Source: Dipteris shenzhenensis (Eukaryota > Polypodiophyta > Polypodiopsida > Gleicheniales). From it: a stretch of 64,000 bases of DNA. Position 1 is the first letter of the stretch. The number at the start of each line of letters is the position of its first letter. This document shows positions 22,556 through 34,139 of the stretch, piece after piece. The notes beneath the pieces are model-generated. The model made no database searches, was not told the DNA's origin, and saw only the letters and a program-made list of their open reading frames with translations. Both the position numbers and the translations under genes were made by a program. The stretch lies in the NCBI GenBank assembly GCA_047967505.1, contig CM106538.1; one strand, 5' to 3'.

Positions 22556-23446
22556 AGAAGATCATCTAGAGTGTCTAGACCGCCTGATAAGTTTGTTCCA
22601 GGGGTAGACTATGTGATGCTTACTGATTGCGGGGAGCCTTCTTGCTACAGAGAGGCTATGATGCATGAGGATCAACGCAAGTGGGAGTATGCTATGCAAT
22701 CAGAGATGAGTTCACTTATGAAGAATAAGACTTGGGACTTGGTTTCTTTGCCACATGGAAAGAAAGCATTGCCATGTAAATGGGTCTACAAGATGAAGGT
22801 CACAGGTGATGATGTGCCTAGGTACAAGGCCCGTTTGGTTGCTAAAGGGTTCAATCAAGAGAAGGGTGTGGACTTTGATGAGATATTCTCTCCGGTTGTG
22901 AAGATGACCACACTTAAATGCATGCTTGGACTAGTGGCAGTAGAGGATATGGAGCTTATGCAGATGGATGTCAAGACAGCTTTCTTGCATGGGGATTTGC
23001 ATGAGGAAATTTACATGGTGCAGCCGGAAGGCTTTGAAGAAAAGGGCAAAGAGCATTTAGTTTACAAGCTAAAGAAGAGTCTCTATGGTCTTAAGCAAGC
23101 GCCTAGAGAATGGTATCAGAAGTTTGATGCTTTCATTCGGTTCCAGGGTTTTAGAAGGAGTGAAATTGATCACTGCCTCTACACTAAAAGGGCTAAGGAT
23201 AATAGCCTGATAATCTTGGCACTATATGTGGATGATATGCTATTGGCTAGCAAGAATACTTATGAGCTAGATGCATTAAAGGCCAAGTTGCATGAGGCCT
23301 TTGATATGAAGGATTTGGGATTTGCAGGTCATATTCTTGGTATGCGAATCACGCGTGATCGGAGTAGGAAACTCCTTTGGCTTTCACAAAAGAGTATGTT
23401 ACAAAAGTATTGCAGCGTTTCAATATGGAGGGGGGGAAGGCAGTGA
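22529..23446 (+). pseudogene. element B: reverse transcriptase
   Basis: Open for about 300 residues with all main copia RT blocks: KNKTWDLVSLPHGKKALPCK, RYKARLVAKGFNQEKGVDF, ELMQMDVKTAFLHGDLHEEI, KKSLYGLKQAPREWY and the catalytic LYVDDMLLAS (YVDD at 23225-23236). It ends with DMKDLGFAGHILGM. A frameshift at about 23390 ends the frame. Confidence 0.9.
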
Positions 23447-24156
23447 GTACTCCATTGCCTCCATATGTGAAACTGAGTCATACAGATAGTCCCAAATCAG
23501 ATGAGGAAAGGGCCATGATGGCCAAGGTTCCTTATGCATCAGCAGTTGGGAGTCTTATGTATGCTATGATAGCTACTAGACCAGACATTGCATTTGCAGT
23601 GGGAGTTGTTAGCCGGTATATGGCTAATCCAGGAAAGAGGCATTAGGAGGCAGTTAAGTGCATCATGAGGTACATGAAGGGTACCAAGGAGATGTGTATC
23701 TGCTTTGGTAAAGGAGACATGCGTGTACTTGGGTACACAGATTCGGACTATGCAAGGCATGTGGATAGTAGGAGATCCACTTCTGGTTATGTGTTCACCT
23801 TTGTAGGTGGTGCAGTGTTGTGGATGTCTCGCGCACAGAAGTGCGTTGCTTTGTCTACCACAGAGGCTGAGTATGTTCCAGCCACAGAGGGTTGCAAGGA
23901 GGCTATATGCCTTGATCGGCTAGTGGGAGATTTGGGGATTCATACAGGTGTACCGACATTGCATAGTGATTCCATGAGTGCTATATTTCAGCTAGCACGG
24001 AATCCGGTCTTTCATGCAAAGACCAAACACATTGAGGTCAGGTACCATTTCATCAGGGAGGTACTTGAGGACAAGCGCATAGAGCTTGTCAAGGTTCATA
24101 AAGATGATAACCCTACAGATATGCTGACGAAGAGTCTACCTAGTCCAGCGATTTGA
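23377..24156 (+). pseudogene. element B: RT tail and RNase H
   Basis: Reads VPYASAVGSLMYAMIATRPD, a TAG at 23644, then in the same frame RYMKGTKEMCICFG, YTDSDYARHVDSRRSTSGYV, CVALSTTEAEYV and HIEVRYHFIREV, ending KSLPSPAI. RNase H acidic residues are visible. One codon-level insertion near 23987 (SAIFQLA versus SAIQLA in A) is in frame. Confidence 0.88.
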
Positions 24157-24230
24157 GTATTGTCGTGTATTGATGGGCATTGGATAGTATGCTCACTGGT
24201 TGTTCTCCCTTAAAGGCACATTGTCCTTTA

Positions 24231-24240
24231 AGTGGGAGGT
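24231..24240 (+). promoter_or_regulatory. polypurine tract of element B
   Basis: AGTGGGAGGT directly abuts the 3' LTR at 24241, the expected position for the plus-strand primer. Confidence 0.8.
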
Positions 24241-24413
24241 TGTGGGGGTTAAAGGTCACTGTGCCCTTATTCCAGTTATGTACAATACTCAAACACATAT
24301 ATAAATGAATGAAAAAGAAGATTAGGGTGGTTCTGCACCCACCAAAACTTGTGTGGCTCTCTGTCTCTCTCTCTCTCCTTCTTCCGTTCTTACTTCCGTT
24401 GAGAGCACTCTCA
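24241..24413 (+). repeat. 3' LTR of element B (173 bp)
   Basis: Same length and ends as the 5' LTR. Differences are mostly transitions (for example CCAC to TCAC, ACCCC to ATTCC). It is followed by the CCACA target copy. Confidence 0.92.
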
Positions 24414-24435
24414 CCACATAGGCCAACTCTTCTCT

Positions 24436-24929
24436 TCATATGGGCCAATCCCCAAGTGCCCATTGCTCCTCCTCCACCCCTGCTTCTTCTTCCAAATCCT
24501 CTTCCCCAAGTTCCATAGGTCTATGATGAGCCCTACTAGTCACCATGTCTATCTCCAGGGATGTGGATCCCAAAGGCAATCGAACTTCATCACTTGACCA
24601 ATATTGAATGGCCCTTGCTAATTGCAACCATGTTCTACCGAGTAGGGGATATGTCTGCTCACCTTCCTTCATATCAAGTACAAAAAAATTGGATAGGAAT
24701 ATAACTCCCCCGATTTTCCTTTGACCACCCCCATTGGCCTCACCTTGGGTTGATCTGCCATGCACACTTGAAAGTGAGCATCAAATGTCAATTTTAAACC
24801 CAATTGTTGGAGCGTACCTCTTGACATGATGTTCATGGCGACTATCCCACCATCCAAGAAGACATCTTTTAGCTCCACCTTGTTGATTTCCACCGAGTTT
24901 GGGACTTTGTTCACACATGAGAGCAGCAT
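24436..24929 (-). pseudogene. element C: retropepsin-like protease
   Basis: Reads VELKDVFLDGGIVAMNIMS (a D-G-G form of the active site, common in plant gypsy proteases), LQQLGLKL and a FLDMKEG...YPLLGRTWLQLARAI strand-turn block (ILGRPWL-like). Two overlapping frames carry it, so at least one frameshift is present near 24700. Confidence 0.7.
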
Positions 24930-26319
24930 AGGCTAAGCAATTGTCTAGTGTCACCCCATCTTGACCTATAATTGTCTCTGGTGTGGATCTGAACAGATCC
25001 CCTTTGGCAAACTCCTGGCATGCGATTGAAGAATGCAATAGTTTGATGCTTGATCTGTGGAGACAATAGACAGAGTTGTCCTAGGGTGATGTTGGGCCTA
25101 AAATCCATCAAGTCTTCAATCAAAGAATAGGGATGGACAATAGCTGTAGCCTTTTGTGCCTTCATTCGATGAGCTTTTGGCTGAGGGTCAAAGCTCGCAT
25201 GAGGGAGAGAAGGTGCCTTTGGATTCTCAATCAATGTTTCCTATGGTGACTCTTACTACTAGGCTTCACCCCCATCTCCTTCTCTTTGTTCATTGTGCTT
25301 CATGAGTGGAAAGTGGACGGGCCTGCCTGTGACTCCTTCTCATGTTTTTGTCCTAAAGTTGTCACTTCTGTTGCAAACCTCACTATTCTGGACTTGCAGG
25401 AGGGGAACTAAGGTGTGACGCCTTCATCTTCAGAACTAGATTGAAGATCTTTGGTGACACTCCTGACCACCTCTTGGTACCTTGAAGGCATAGACTACTC
25501 ACTTGGAGTTGAGGTACTTTTAGAGCTATTGATAGGTCTTGATGGCTGTGAAGCCCTTCGGGTTCTTTCTGATCCACTTATAGGGGAAGACAAGGGTGAT
25601 GCATTCCTGTGCCCACTGTCCACCTTGGAGGAAGGAGGTGGGGATGCTCCTTTAGTGGACTGAGTTGGGACTAGATGAGGCCTCTGATATTGATGTTGAG
25701 TCATCCCTACTACTGTCACCCTTCGTTTGTGCCCTTGTCACAGCCCCCAACACTGCACCAATCAAATGGGGTTTGTTACCCTCCCCTGCCACTACTACAT
25801 CAACCATGTTGACTTGCGATGTTGATTCCCCTCTGCCATTGGGACAATCTCTGGTGTAGTGGTCATTTGTGTTGCACTATGTACAAGAAGGTCCCCTGAA
25901 CAGTTGTGTACAATCATCTTGGTAGTGGCCATACTTGCCACACCTGTAGCACATGATTGGTCGACGAAAGTTGGTACCTCATCTTGCACCTCCACATCCA
26001 CCTCAAAACCCACCCCATCAACTGCGTTGATAAGGGGATCCATATCCACCCCCTGACATAGGTGGTTGATAGTGTGCATCGTAGGGCAGAGGATAGAAAT
26101 ATGGAGACCCAATTTAACTGGGAGTAGGAGCTTGGAGGAGCAAGGGAGGATTAGGAAGTAGTGGAGGTGGAATGGTAGGATGGGTAGGTGGTTCAGGTGC
26201 CTTCACAAGGGTTGAAACTAGGGGTACTGGCCCTGAATTGGTCGGTGCATCTCTATTGATTGTAGCCACCAGAGGTTCCCAGTTGGATACTTCGATAGAA
26301 GGGGTGGGTACCTTACGTT
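24930..26319 (-). other. gag-protease spacer of element C
   Basis: Several medium open stretches on the minus strand (for example 25234-24911 and 26112-25795) are Pro/Ser-rich and probably remnants of the linker and a second knuckle (25920-25960 encodes a Cys/His-rich bit). I cannot assign a domain. Confidence 0.4.
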
Positions 26320-27548
26320 TCGATGGACATTCCCAATAGCCATGGCCAGAACCCTTGCAGTCAGTGCACTAGAGACCTAGAGAGCTTCAATGGGTGACGG
26401 TCCATCTACCCTTGTTCTGTCTTTCATACCTTCTTTGATCTCTTCTAACTCCTTCTTCAGTTGTTGCCATGCCTGTGAGCCCTCTTTTCTCGGATGTTGG
26501 GAGGTCTGGGTGGGCATTGGGTGAAACTTAACTGGGACCATTCCATCTTCAGCACTTTCGTTAGGAAATCTTGTATTGAGGCATGCTTAGGGAGTTTGTC
26601 AACCAGACTTATAGCAATGGTGGAGGGTAAATACTTTAAACAACCACCCCTTCATGATGGCATCATTGGGTGGCACAGACATATTCGCAGCCAGGACCCT
26701 CATCCTTGTGTACATCTCTAAGATACTTGTGCCAGGATTCATGGTATTAGTGACTAACTCCTAGACAATCATGTGTTAGAATTTTTCCAACTTGAAAGTG
26801 TGTAAGAATTCCCCCCTTAGCTCTACCCACGTTTGGAAGTGGTTAGGGGGAAATTGATTGTACCATACAACATCCGCGGCAACCTCTAATGACGAGGGGA
26901 AAATGTGAAGGAATGCATGCTCATTCTCCACACGTTTAGCTCTACATGCTCTGAGGAATTTCCTCACATGAGCTTCTGCATCCTCATGGAGGTGGCCTTT
27001 GAACTTTTGAGTCTTCACATGGACCTTGTTTAGCTCAAGAAGTCTAGCTCTGTCTACAAGACTGAGAAGGCCATCCCCACCCAAGAGGCTGAAGGAGATG
27101 CAAGGCTTGTAGGGAGTCCTGCTGGAGCAGTAGTGAGTGCGGGTGCTCCTCCATAGGAGGACCACAATGGGGAAGACATTACTGATGTAACCATAGAGGA
27201 AGTGTACACAGATTGTATGGCATACGTAGAGGGCCTTGGTGTTGCAGAGGGAAAGGGTGAGAACATAGAAGATGTGGGCATTAAGGAGGATGGGAGAGCA
27301 TTAGGGAAAGAGAAGGACGAAGTTGAAGTAATGGATGAGTAGGCAGTAGGGAAGGAAGGAGGTGATGGAAAAGGCAGCACAGGTGTCGATGGAAAGGGGG
27401 TTGAAACCTTCATGGTAGGTAAAAGCATGGCCGAAGCAAAAGTACCCTCAAGTGGGATAGATGTGGAAGAAGGATCTGCTAGGAACCCACAGCTATGCAT
27501 AACATTTGGGGTAGCAGCTTGTCCAATAGAGGTCGAGTGTGGGAGCAA
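26320..27548 (-). pseudogene. element C: gag
   Basis: A Ser/Pro/Thr-rich N-terminal part (27548-27060) is followed, after a frame change, by a gypsy gag core: HLHEDAEAHVRKFLRAC, FLHIFPSSLEVAADVVWYNQ, FQTWVELRGEFLHTF. Further on, near 26340, a knuckle-like CKGSGHGYWECPSKRK occurs. The segment between them is degraded. Confidence 0.7.
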
Positions 27549-28039
27549 AGGGAGTCACCACTCCTGCAGAAGTGGTGGTTGATGAAGCAAATGGAGGAGA
27601 GGGGCTGCCTTGATCTTGATGAGTCCTTGAGGAGCCTTCGCCCTTTGTACCCTCTTCTTTCACATGTTCTCTTCTTTGCACTTCTTGTCCAGAGTCCGGA
27701 TCTACTGACCACTAGGATTCTTGTTGATCCAAGTCAATGAGAGTGTCGATGAAGTTACTTGCTCTGGCTTCTCCTCCAATGGGCTCACTTTGTGCTCATG
27801 CTGAGGACTTCAAGAACTTTCTGGCATGTAATGCTTCTTGTATCGAGTTGGTCTACCAGAAGTCTTCTCCCCACTCTCCTCAAGTACCTCCTAGTTCTCT
27901 CACTAGCTCCTTCAAATGTTTTAGAACTACTCGACATAAGACGTCTCTCTAGGACCCTAGAGCACCACTTCACTTGTGCTACTCAACACCAACAATGTCC
28001 CACTATGATTGTCGTAAACTTTTGGAGGGGGGGGGTTCC

Positions 28040-28059
28040 TAACACTTCTAGAAGTGTTA
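28040..28059. other. perfect 20-bp palindrome
   Basis: TAACACTTCTAGAAGTGTTA is its own reverse complement. It follows a run of G and lies upstream of gypsy gag. No loop separates the halves, so it is not a terminator-type hairpin. Confidence 0.6.
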
Positions 28060-28907
28060 TTGGAGGCCTAGGGCCATTGGTGTGAGGAGCAAGTAAGCGA
28101 GGGCCACTGGTGTCAATGATGGTGCATGCAGAACGATGTTGTCAACGATCGAACATATGAGAACATTGGTGTTGCCGAAGGTGCGAGCAAGTGCAAGAGG
28201 TGCAACAGTGATGCAAGCCTAGCAAAACAAAGTTACAAGAGCCATCCCTCAACATGAACACAAGAGAACTCGAGCCACATAACATAAGGACCATTATACC
28301 AAGTGAAGGGGGATGAAGAGGGGAATACACGGGATGAAGGGGAGCTACAGTTCTGAAAAGAGAGGGGGAGAAGGATAGTATTCAGAGTAGAAGAGAACTA
28401 CATCAGTAGGACACCACAACGTTACACTTGAAGAGCTTGCCCCAAAACCTCTATGTCACTATCCTATTCCCCTTACAATCATAGAATGCCCCCCTCCTTC
28501 CTTTCCCCATCCTCTTCATCCCCTCCATCCCCATGGAGGGTCCCTTTCTCTCGCTAAAAATCTTATTTCCTCCATTATATTGGTGGTGGCTCTCGGTCTC
28601 TTAGCCATTATACCCCTAGGACTCTTCATGGTTTCAACCACTTCTGACTTGCTAGCCTCCTCCTCGTTGGTGATATGATTACCCCATGTGCACCTCTCTG
28701 TGCACCTCTTTGATACCCTATGTGTACCTCTCTATGCACTTCTCTGTGTGCTGCTTAGCCCTCTGACTCCTTCAATGTGCATTTATCTTCTCCATGTGAG
28801 CTCTTGGCTAGCTAGCCCTGCACCACCATTGATATAGTTCTGACAAGTGGACTCAAAAGAGATCTCGCCATAGTATGCAAGTGACCATGGTTATTTCTAT
28901 CTCTAGT
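28060..28907. other. no gene recognised
   Basis: Low-information sequence with an imperfect short repeat of ACCTCTSTGTGCACCTCT at about 28690-28755. It may be the leader or LTR of gypsy element C, but I cannot show a matching copy at the other end. Confidence 0.4.
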
Positions 28908-29160
28908 TAACATAGTTGTCACCTTGTTTGCTCAGTGACATAGTTGTCATCTAGCAAGCTCACTGACATTGTCATTACTTGGCCAGTTTGGTGAGATGAT
29001 TGTCATCTAGTCAGCTGTCTAACATATAGTTCACCATGGTCAACTGTCTAACATCACTCGGTGACATGGTTGTCATCTGGATAGCTCACTGCCATAGTTG
29101 TCACCCGGTGACATGGTTGTCATCTGGACAACTCCCTAACATAGCTGTCACTTGGTAAGC
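28908..29160. repeat. degenerate minisatellite with GACATGGTTGTCATCTGG motif
   Basis: Variants of GTGACATRGTTGTCATCTGG followed by AGCTCACTG or AACTCCCT recur about six times with irregular spacing near 40 bp. The motif resembles the minisatellite at 13324-14520 (GTGACAAGGTGGTCACTGG) in the same orientation. Confidence 0.55.
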
Positions 29161-29324
29161 TCGTCGGCTTGAACTTGAATATCCACAACATAACCTTTGT
29201 ATAAACATATGCTCAAGTTTGTGGGTGTGTGTGGGGTGTGTTTGTGAGCATACATTGATACAAAGGTCTACACCCAATACTAACATAGCTGATGACGTTA
29301 TTGGGGATGTCATAGTAGCTAGTC

Positions 29325-29388
29325 TCCACTATTCATAATGGAGTTGAGGTTTGATAGATTTCCACTATTCATAATGGAGTTGAGGTTT
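29325..29388. repeat. 36-bp tandem duplication
   Basis: TCCACTATTCATAATGGAGT plus TGAGGTTT occurs at 29325-29352 and again, identical over 28 bp, at 29361-29388. Confidence 0.85.
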
Positions 29389-29399
29389 ATAATCTATCA

Positions 29400-30332
29400 G
29401 ATGACTAACTGTCACGAGGGCATGAGTTTTGCACTTACATGTGGGCACGAACCTAGAAAACTAAGGGGCAGGGCCTTGGGATGTGGGTGTGCAAGAATTC
29501 CCTTAGGGATTAGTGCCTTGGGATTGACTTAATGAATAAGTCCAAAGAGGGGGCAGAAAGCACCTAAGGTTCCCAAGTGGGCCATTGGTTGAGCCCTTAA
29601 AAATTGCCCCACTAAAGGGGGCAAATTAAAACATGGGGATGCAACGTAGCATCCACCAGGCCAACCTCCTTACATAGATGAATTAAGCAAGGAAAAGCTT
29701 CCAAGCACCTAGGGGAAAGGTGGTGTGGAAATCAACGAGGTGAGAAAATAGAGTTTGGATCATGTTCTAGTAATATCGTGTTGGAAAGAACTACAGAGGA
29801 GATTGGAAGCTGTCCATACAACAGGATTGAGCAACCATATAGTAGGACAAAGGGTCTTGGAGGTCATTTTATTGCTTCTACAGGATGCTTAAACCATTGA
29901 AGGCGTCAAGTTGGTGGTTGTTTCAACCCAATAGCATTGTGACAAAAATAATTCTCTTATCCAACCACCAATAAATAGTATGATGGAAGCAAATCCAACA
30001 CAGACATCATGATCCAAGGTCTTGAAAACTCGATTCTACTTTGGTCCGAAGAGCCATCCAACATTGAGACAGATTCAAATATTATTTTGATTGCTTCTAA
30101 TTGTGGTTTATTTATTGCTTAGTTCTAGGTTAATCTAGATCTGACCTTGATATGTTTGGATAAGGCCGTAATGTCCTAGTAAGAGAGGAGTGGGTAGGTA
30201 GTCCATATACAAAACCCATGTGCGTCAAACTATGTGACTCTATCATAACAAGACTTGGCATAACTTGTTAGTGGAAATATCTTGGATGACTAATTGTAAG
30301 CTTTGAAAATCTGCATCATAACCCATGGCTTA
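29400..30332. other. no gene recognised
   Basis: Only short open stretches on both strands, with no motif I can name and no obvious repeat. Confidence 0.45.
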
Positions 30333-30519
30333 GATGCTCTAAATGAGGGTTAGTGTCTTTAAGATATGACTGAACTCTTAGACCAGCTTGACACTATTAG
30401 AATGACTCTAATACTCTTAGATGCACTAAATGAGGATTAGTTGCTTTAAGATATAACCAAACTCTTAGACCCACTTGACACTAGTGTCCATGTATTAGAA
30501 TGACACTAATACTTGTACT
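30333..30519. repeat. 87-bp tandem duplication, diverged
   Basis: GATGCWCTAAATGAGG starts at 30333 and 30420. Both copies contain TTTAAGATATRACYRAACTC and TTAGAATGACWCTAATACT. The second copy has an extra 11-bp insertion. Confidence 0.75.
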
Positions 30520-30777
30520 CCCCCCCCCAACCCATGCATCCCAAAACACCTTCCATAGTTTATTGAGGAGCATGTATCTTGGGCCAAACTATCTTGGCCA
30601 TTTACCATGAAGTCGTTAACATGGGGGATCCTACAAGCATCATGTTCCCAAGTTTGTAGGTGCACTTATTGGTAGTATGATTCAATGAATTCAGTATCCA
30701 ACATGTAGCCTTTGTAGAAACCTGGATAGAAATGCTAAAATACAAGTTTTGCATTTTCATTATTGTATTTCACTATG

Positions 30778-31830
30778 TATATATATTATTAAATAACCTA
30801 AAACTCATGCTGCAGATATTTTAAATATGTCGAATTTGGTATTGGAGATGGAAAAAAATAATGAAAGTGAAGAATACATGCCTGAAGAGTTTCGGAAACC
30901 ATTCCTTAAAATGGAGGGAAGGACAACAAAAAATATGATACCATGGGCTACTTTCCAACAAGATATAATGGCATTTTGGGAGGATATTAAACCCTAACTT
31001 GTGACCTGTATTGTACAGGAGCATGACTTTAGAAGAAGAGCATCTCACACATATAGTAAGTTTCGTATATGTAACGAATCTGAGGTAAGCTGGGCATGCC
31101 ATGTATCAATCATCGGCATTGTCAACTATGCATGTCAAATTTTGGGCTGGAATGTTCTGATGAATGTCACCTCCTCAATTGATGTTGGAAAATTAGAAGT
31201 AGATGTGGTTGGATTTATAACAACTCTAAGTTCAATTCTTCAATATCTTTCAGTAATTTTACCGATCGAGGTTAAAGGAATTGAAGCCAGGTTTGTCAGA
31301 CTATTTATGTGACCTATATGATGCTCTAACAGAGACAAAATACATAATCAATGCTCTAGCACAAATATTCTACTACATGGTGTTTATATATTATTAAATA
31401 ACCCAAAACTAATGCTGTAGATATTTTAAATATCTCAAATTTAGCATTGGAGATGGAAAAGAATATTAAAAGTGAAGAATATATGCCTGAAGAGTTTTGA
31501 AAGAGCACATACAAAACCATTCCTAAAAATGAAGGGAGGATAGTATAAAATATGATACCTTGGGCTATTTTTCAACAAGTGTCAAATTTTGAGCTAGAAT
31601 ATTCTAGTGAATGCCACCTCCTCAATTGATGTTGGAAAATTAGAAGTAAATGTGGCTAAATTTATAACAACTCTAAGTTCAATTCTACAATATCTATTAG
31701 TAGTTTTACCAATCGAGATTAAAGGGCGATGGCAGCTAAAGCTAGGTATGTCAAACCATTTATGTGACCTATATGATGCTCCAATAGAGAAAAAGACATA
31801 ATCAATGCTCTAGCACAAATATTCTACTAC
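30778..31830. repeat. direct duplication of about 600 bp, second copy shortened
   Basis: TATATATTATTAAATAACCY starts at 30778 and 31384. GGAGATGGAAAARAAT, GAAGAGTTT and CCTCCTCAATTGATGTTGGA follow in the same order in both, up to CTACTACATGG (31371 and about 31832). The second copy lacks about 150 bp in the middle. Both encode the short phrase SSIDVGKLEV on the plus strand. This could be a relic of duplicated exons or of an unknown repeat. Confidence 0.7.
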
Positions 31831-32429
31831 ATGGTTGTACAAGAGACGCAATACAGTAGCATCATATCTTTTTTATGACAATCAATGATCCCACAAATGA
31901 GACATTTTATTTCTCTCCAACAATCAATCATGGAGATGTAAATCTAAGTGTCTGCCATTGTTATCTTTATAAGCTTTGGAAATCCAAGGAGGGAGACACT
32001 GTCCAAGATCCAGAGATGCAACCATCTCAAAAGTAGATTCCATTCATTAGTAGAGGAGACATTAGAGGAAGGGGCAGCCAAAGAGGGACTAAAGGAAGGG
32101 GCAATCAAAGAATAGAAAGGGACAGTCAAACAGGAACAGTCAAATGGGGACTCATGGCTTCATACTCTTGAGGAGTTGAAGTACGAGGGCAAAGTGATAA
32201 AGAAGGGAAAAACTGCATAGTAAGGGAAGAAAAAATTTAGAATGTTGATGTATGTGTGAAGATTTTTTAGTTTTTTTGAAAGATATGACAATTTGCAATC
32301 TTTCAGAACTAAGGTAGGAATCTACCAGCATTTGCAACCCCTTTAAGGCTTAGTAATTCTGGTGAGGGTTGCATATGATACTGGAAACATTACATTGGCT
32401 TTTTAGCCTCCAAAAAGGAAGATAAAATC

Positions 32430-32666
32430 TTGAGTGCTTGCAGAAGCTCACCTTCATGGTTGCCAAGTTATCCTCATTCTCTTAAGGATGCCTTCTCAAA
32501 TATTCACAAGTATAATGTGGTCCATAACGACATCCATCCAAGCAATGTGGTATTTTTCAGTCCATATGATGCCCTATATCATTTAAAATTATTGATTTTT
32601 GGAGCAATATTCAATACAAAAATCCAAGGGACATTGCAAGGGAGTCCATTCATGTCAAATCCTTAA
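32430..32666 (+). pseudogene. protein-kinase-like fragment
   Basis: The plus strand reads AFSNIHKYNVVHNDIHPSNVV, which resembles the kinase catalytic loop (I-H-x(4)-V-H-x-D-I-x-P-x-N), followed by LKLLIFGA where kinases have K-L-x-D-F-G. Reading one base over gives I-I-D-F, so a small compensating indel pair may hide the metal-binding Asp. No ATP-binding lobe is recognisable upstream and the frame stops soon after. A decayed kinase exon or retrocopy fits best; confidence is limited by the short length. Confidence 0.45.
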
Positions 32667-33249
32667 GGAAACCACTTTGGAAGAAGAGGATTGTAGATCA
32701 AAGAGATGAAGCTTCAGAAAGACATGGCATTTTTTAATATGATGTCAATAATGACTAGAGTCAACATGGCAAAGTAAGTATACATATGTTCTTTAGAGTA
32801 TTATTTAGAAATTATGTGTGTTTTAAACACTTTATTCAATATAGGATTATACAATAATTGCATAGACACCATTTGTAGCAATTTTAAATGAGAACTACAA
32901 AGCTATGTTTTATTTTTTAGCTATTAAGTGGAGATCAAGTTAACTTGATTCTACAGGAAACAATATGAAAAGTGTGCATTGCAAAAGCATTTGTTGAAAC
33001 AGACTGAGAAGGAAAACAACATTGATGAGACATGACTTGAACAAATATGGTGAGTAGATTAATCAACTTGAAATGATTTGTAGAAAATACATGTGCTTTT
33101 AGACTTTGTTTAGGAGCATATGCTAACCGGGCTATTGTATACTGAGTTGGCTACCTAGGAATTGAGCAAGATTTGTGTTTATTTCAGATTGTCAGCTAAG
33201 TGTTCACTTTGCTGATGTGCAATAGTTCTACCAACATGCGAATGCAATC
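32667..33249. other. no gene recognised
   Basis: AT-rich, with stops in all frames. It may be the continuation of the kinase-like relic but carries no recognisable motif. Confidence 0.4.
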
Positions 33250-33620
33250 AGAGCTGAAATATATACTTATGATGTGGACTACCATTGGGTTTCAAAACTG
33301 CACACCGACACAAACAAAAAGATAAAAGCAAAGGGTCTGTTGGTGAGATCTTGGAATAAATTCGGCTGAAGCCATAAATTCTTGAGGACTTGAGGCAGTT
33401 TTGAAGAAGAAGCCATATACTTCTATTGTCACTCGTTCTCCCAAGTGCAGGTTCCAAGGGTGTTGGTCACCTACAGTCGTGCCGGAGCTCATTGTAGCAT
33501 AGGTCCTCAGGTCGTATTCCAATGAGAGATGTAGACTAAAGTGTGGAAAGCAGATCTCATGCACACGTGGGTGAGAGGGCTTGATCACAACGATGGATGG
33601 AGGCTCTAGCCTCCACGACC
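33250..33620 (-). repeat. gypsy-type LTR fragment related to the LTR of element G
   Basis: The plus-strand text TTGGTCACCTACAG, then GGTCCTCAGGTCGTATT, GAGAGATGTAGACTAAAGTG and CATGCACACGTGGGTGAGAG matches, with many substitutions, the block at 44660-44800 in the LTR of element G. It is cut by the broken end of element E at about 33620. No target duplication could be assigned. Confidence 0.55.
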
Positions 33621-33935
33621 AAATATGTGGAGATGCCCAACGTGTGGCTTGTGTCCAGTGAATGCTTCATAAGGAGTCATACCTTGTATCGGTTTGGTAG
33701 GAAGCCGATTAAGCAAATAGTTTGCTATGGCTAATGCTTCTTCCCAATACTGATTTGGAAGATGCTTTTCACTAAGCATTGCTCTAGCACTGTCTGCTAA
33801 AGTCCCATTCTTCCTTTCAGCTCTTGCATTCTGCTGAGGAGTATTCGCACAAGTGCATTGTCTTCGAATGCTGTGACTTCTGCAAAAGTTCATGAAGGCT
33901 AAAGACATGTATTCACCTCCTCTATCCGATCTCAT
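33621..33935 (-). pseudogene. element E: integrase, truncated
   Basis: Reads [20 protein letters not shown], then ANTPQQNARAERKNGTLADS with the catalytic Glu, and NYLLNRLPTKPIQGMTPYEAF. The frame upstream (to about 34050) continues through a stop. The open frame ends in sequence foreign to the family (after HIFG). Confidence 0.85.
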
Positions 33936-34139
33936 GGCTTTGATCTTTTTGCCTGTCTAGTTTTCTACCATTGCTTTGAATTCTTGAAATCTAGAAAACA
34001 CTTCAGATTTCTTTTTCAGAGAGTAGACCCAACAATATATGCTGTAGTCATCGATGAAACTCAAGTAGTAAAGTGAACCATTGATGATGTGGGTTTGGGC
34101 ATAACCCCATACATCTATATGAATCAGATCAAGAGTACC

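Larger units (their letters stand above)
18513..24413 (+). mobile_element. Ty1/copia LTR retrotransposon B, full length
   Basis: A 5901-bp plus-strand element with 173-bp LTRs (18513-18685, 24241-24413), a perfect 5-bp target duplication CCACA (18508-18512 and 24414-24418), a primer-binding site and a polypurine tract. It encodes gag, protease, integrase, RT with an intact YVDD box, and RNase H, but in-frame stops and frameshifts prevent one long polyprotein. The LTRs differ at about 7 of 173 positions by hand count. It is inserted in gypsy element C in the opposite direction and shares its family with element A. Confidence 0.93.
24414..28000 (-). mobile_element. Ty3/gypsy element C, 5' half
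   Basis: The minus strand reads gag, a CCHC knuckle and a retropepsin-like domain, the upstream half of the gypsy element whose RT and integrase lie at 14538-18512. The right boundary is uncertain. I see no clear LTR or primer-binding site between 27700 and 28400, so the end near 28000 is an estimate. Confidence 0.7.

Noticed and set aside
32020-32200. Possible RGG-box protein (GRGSQRGTKGRGNQR)
   Set aside because: Too short, no start or neighbouring exon, and the DNA is a local imperfect GGAAGGGGCA repeat.
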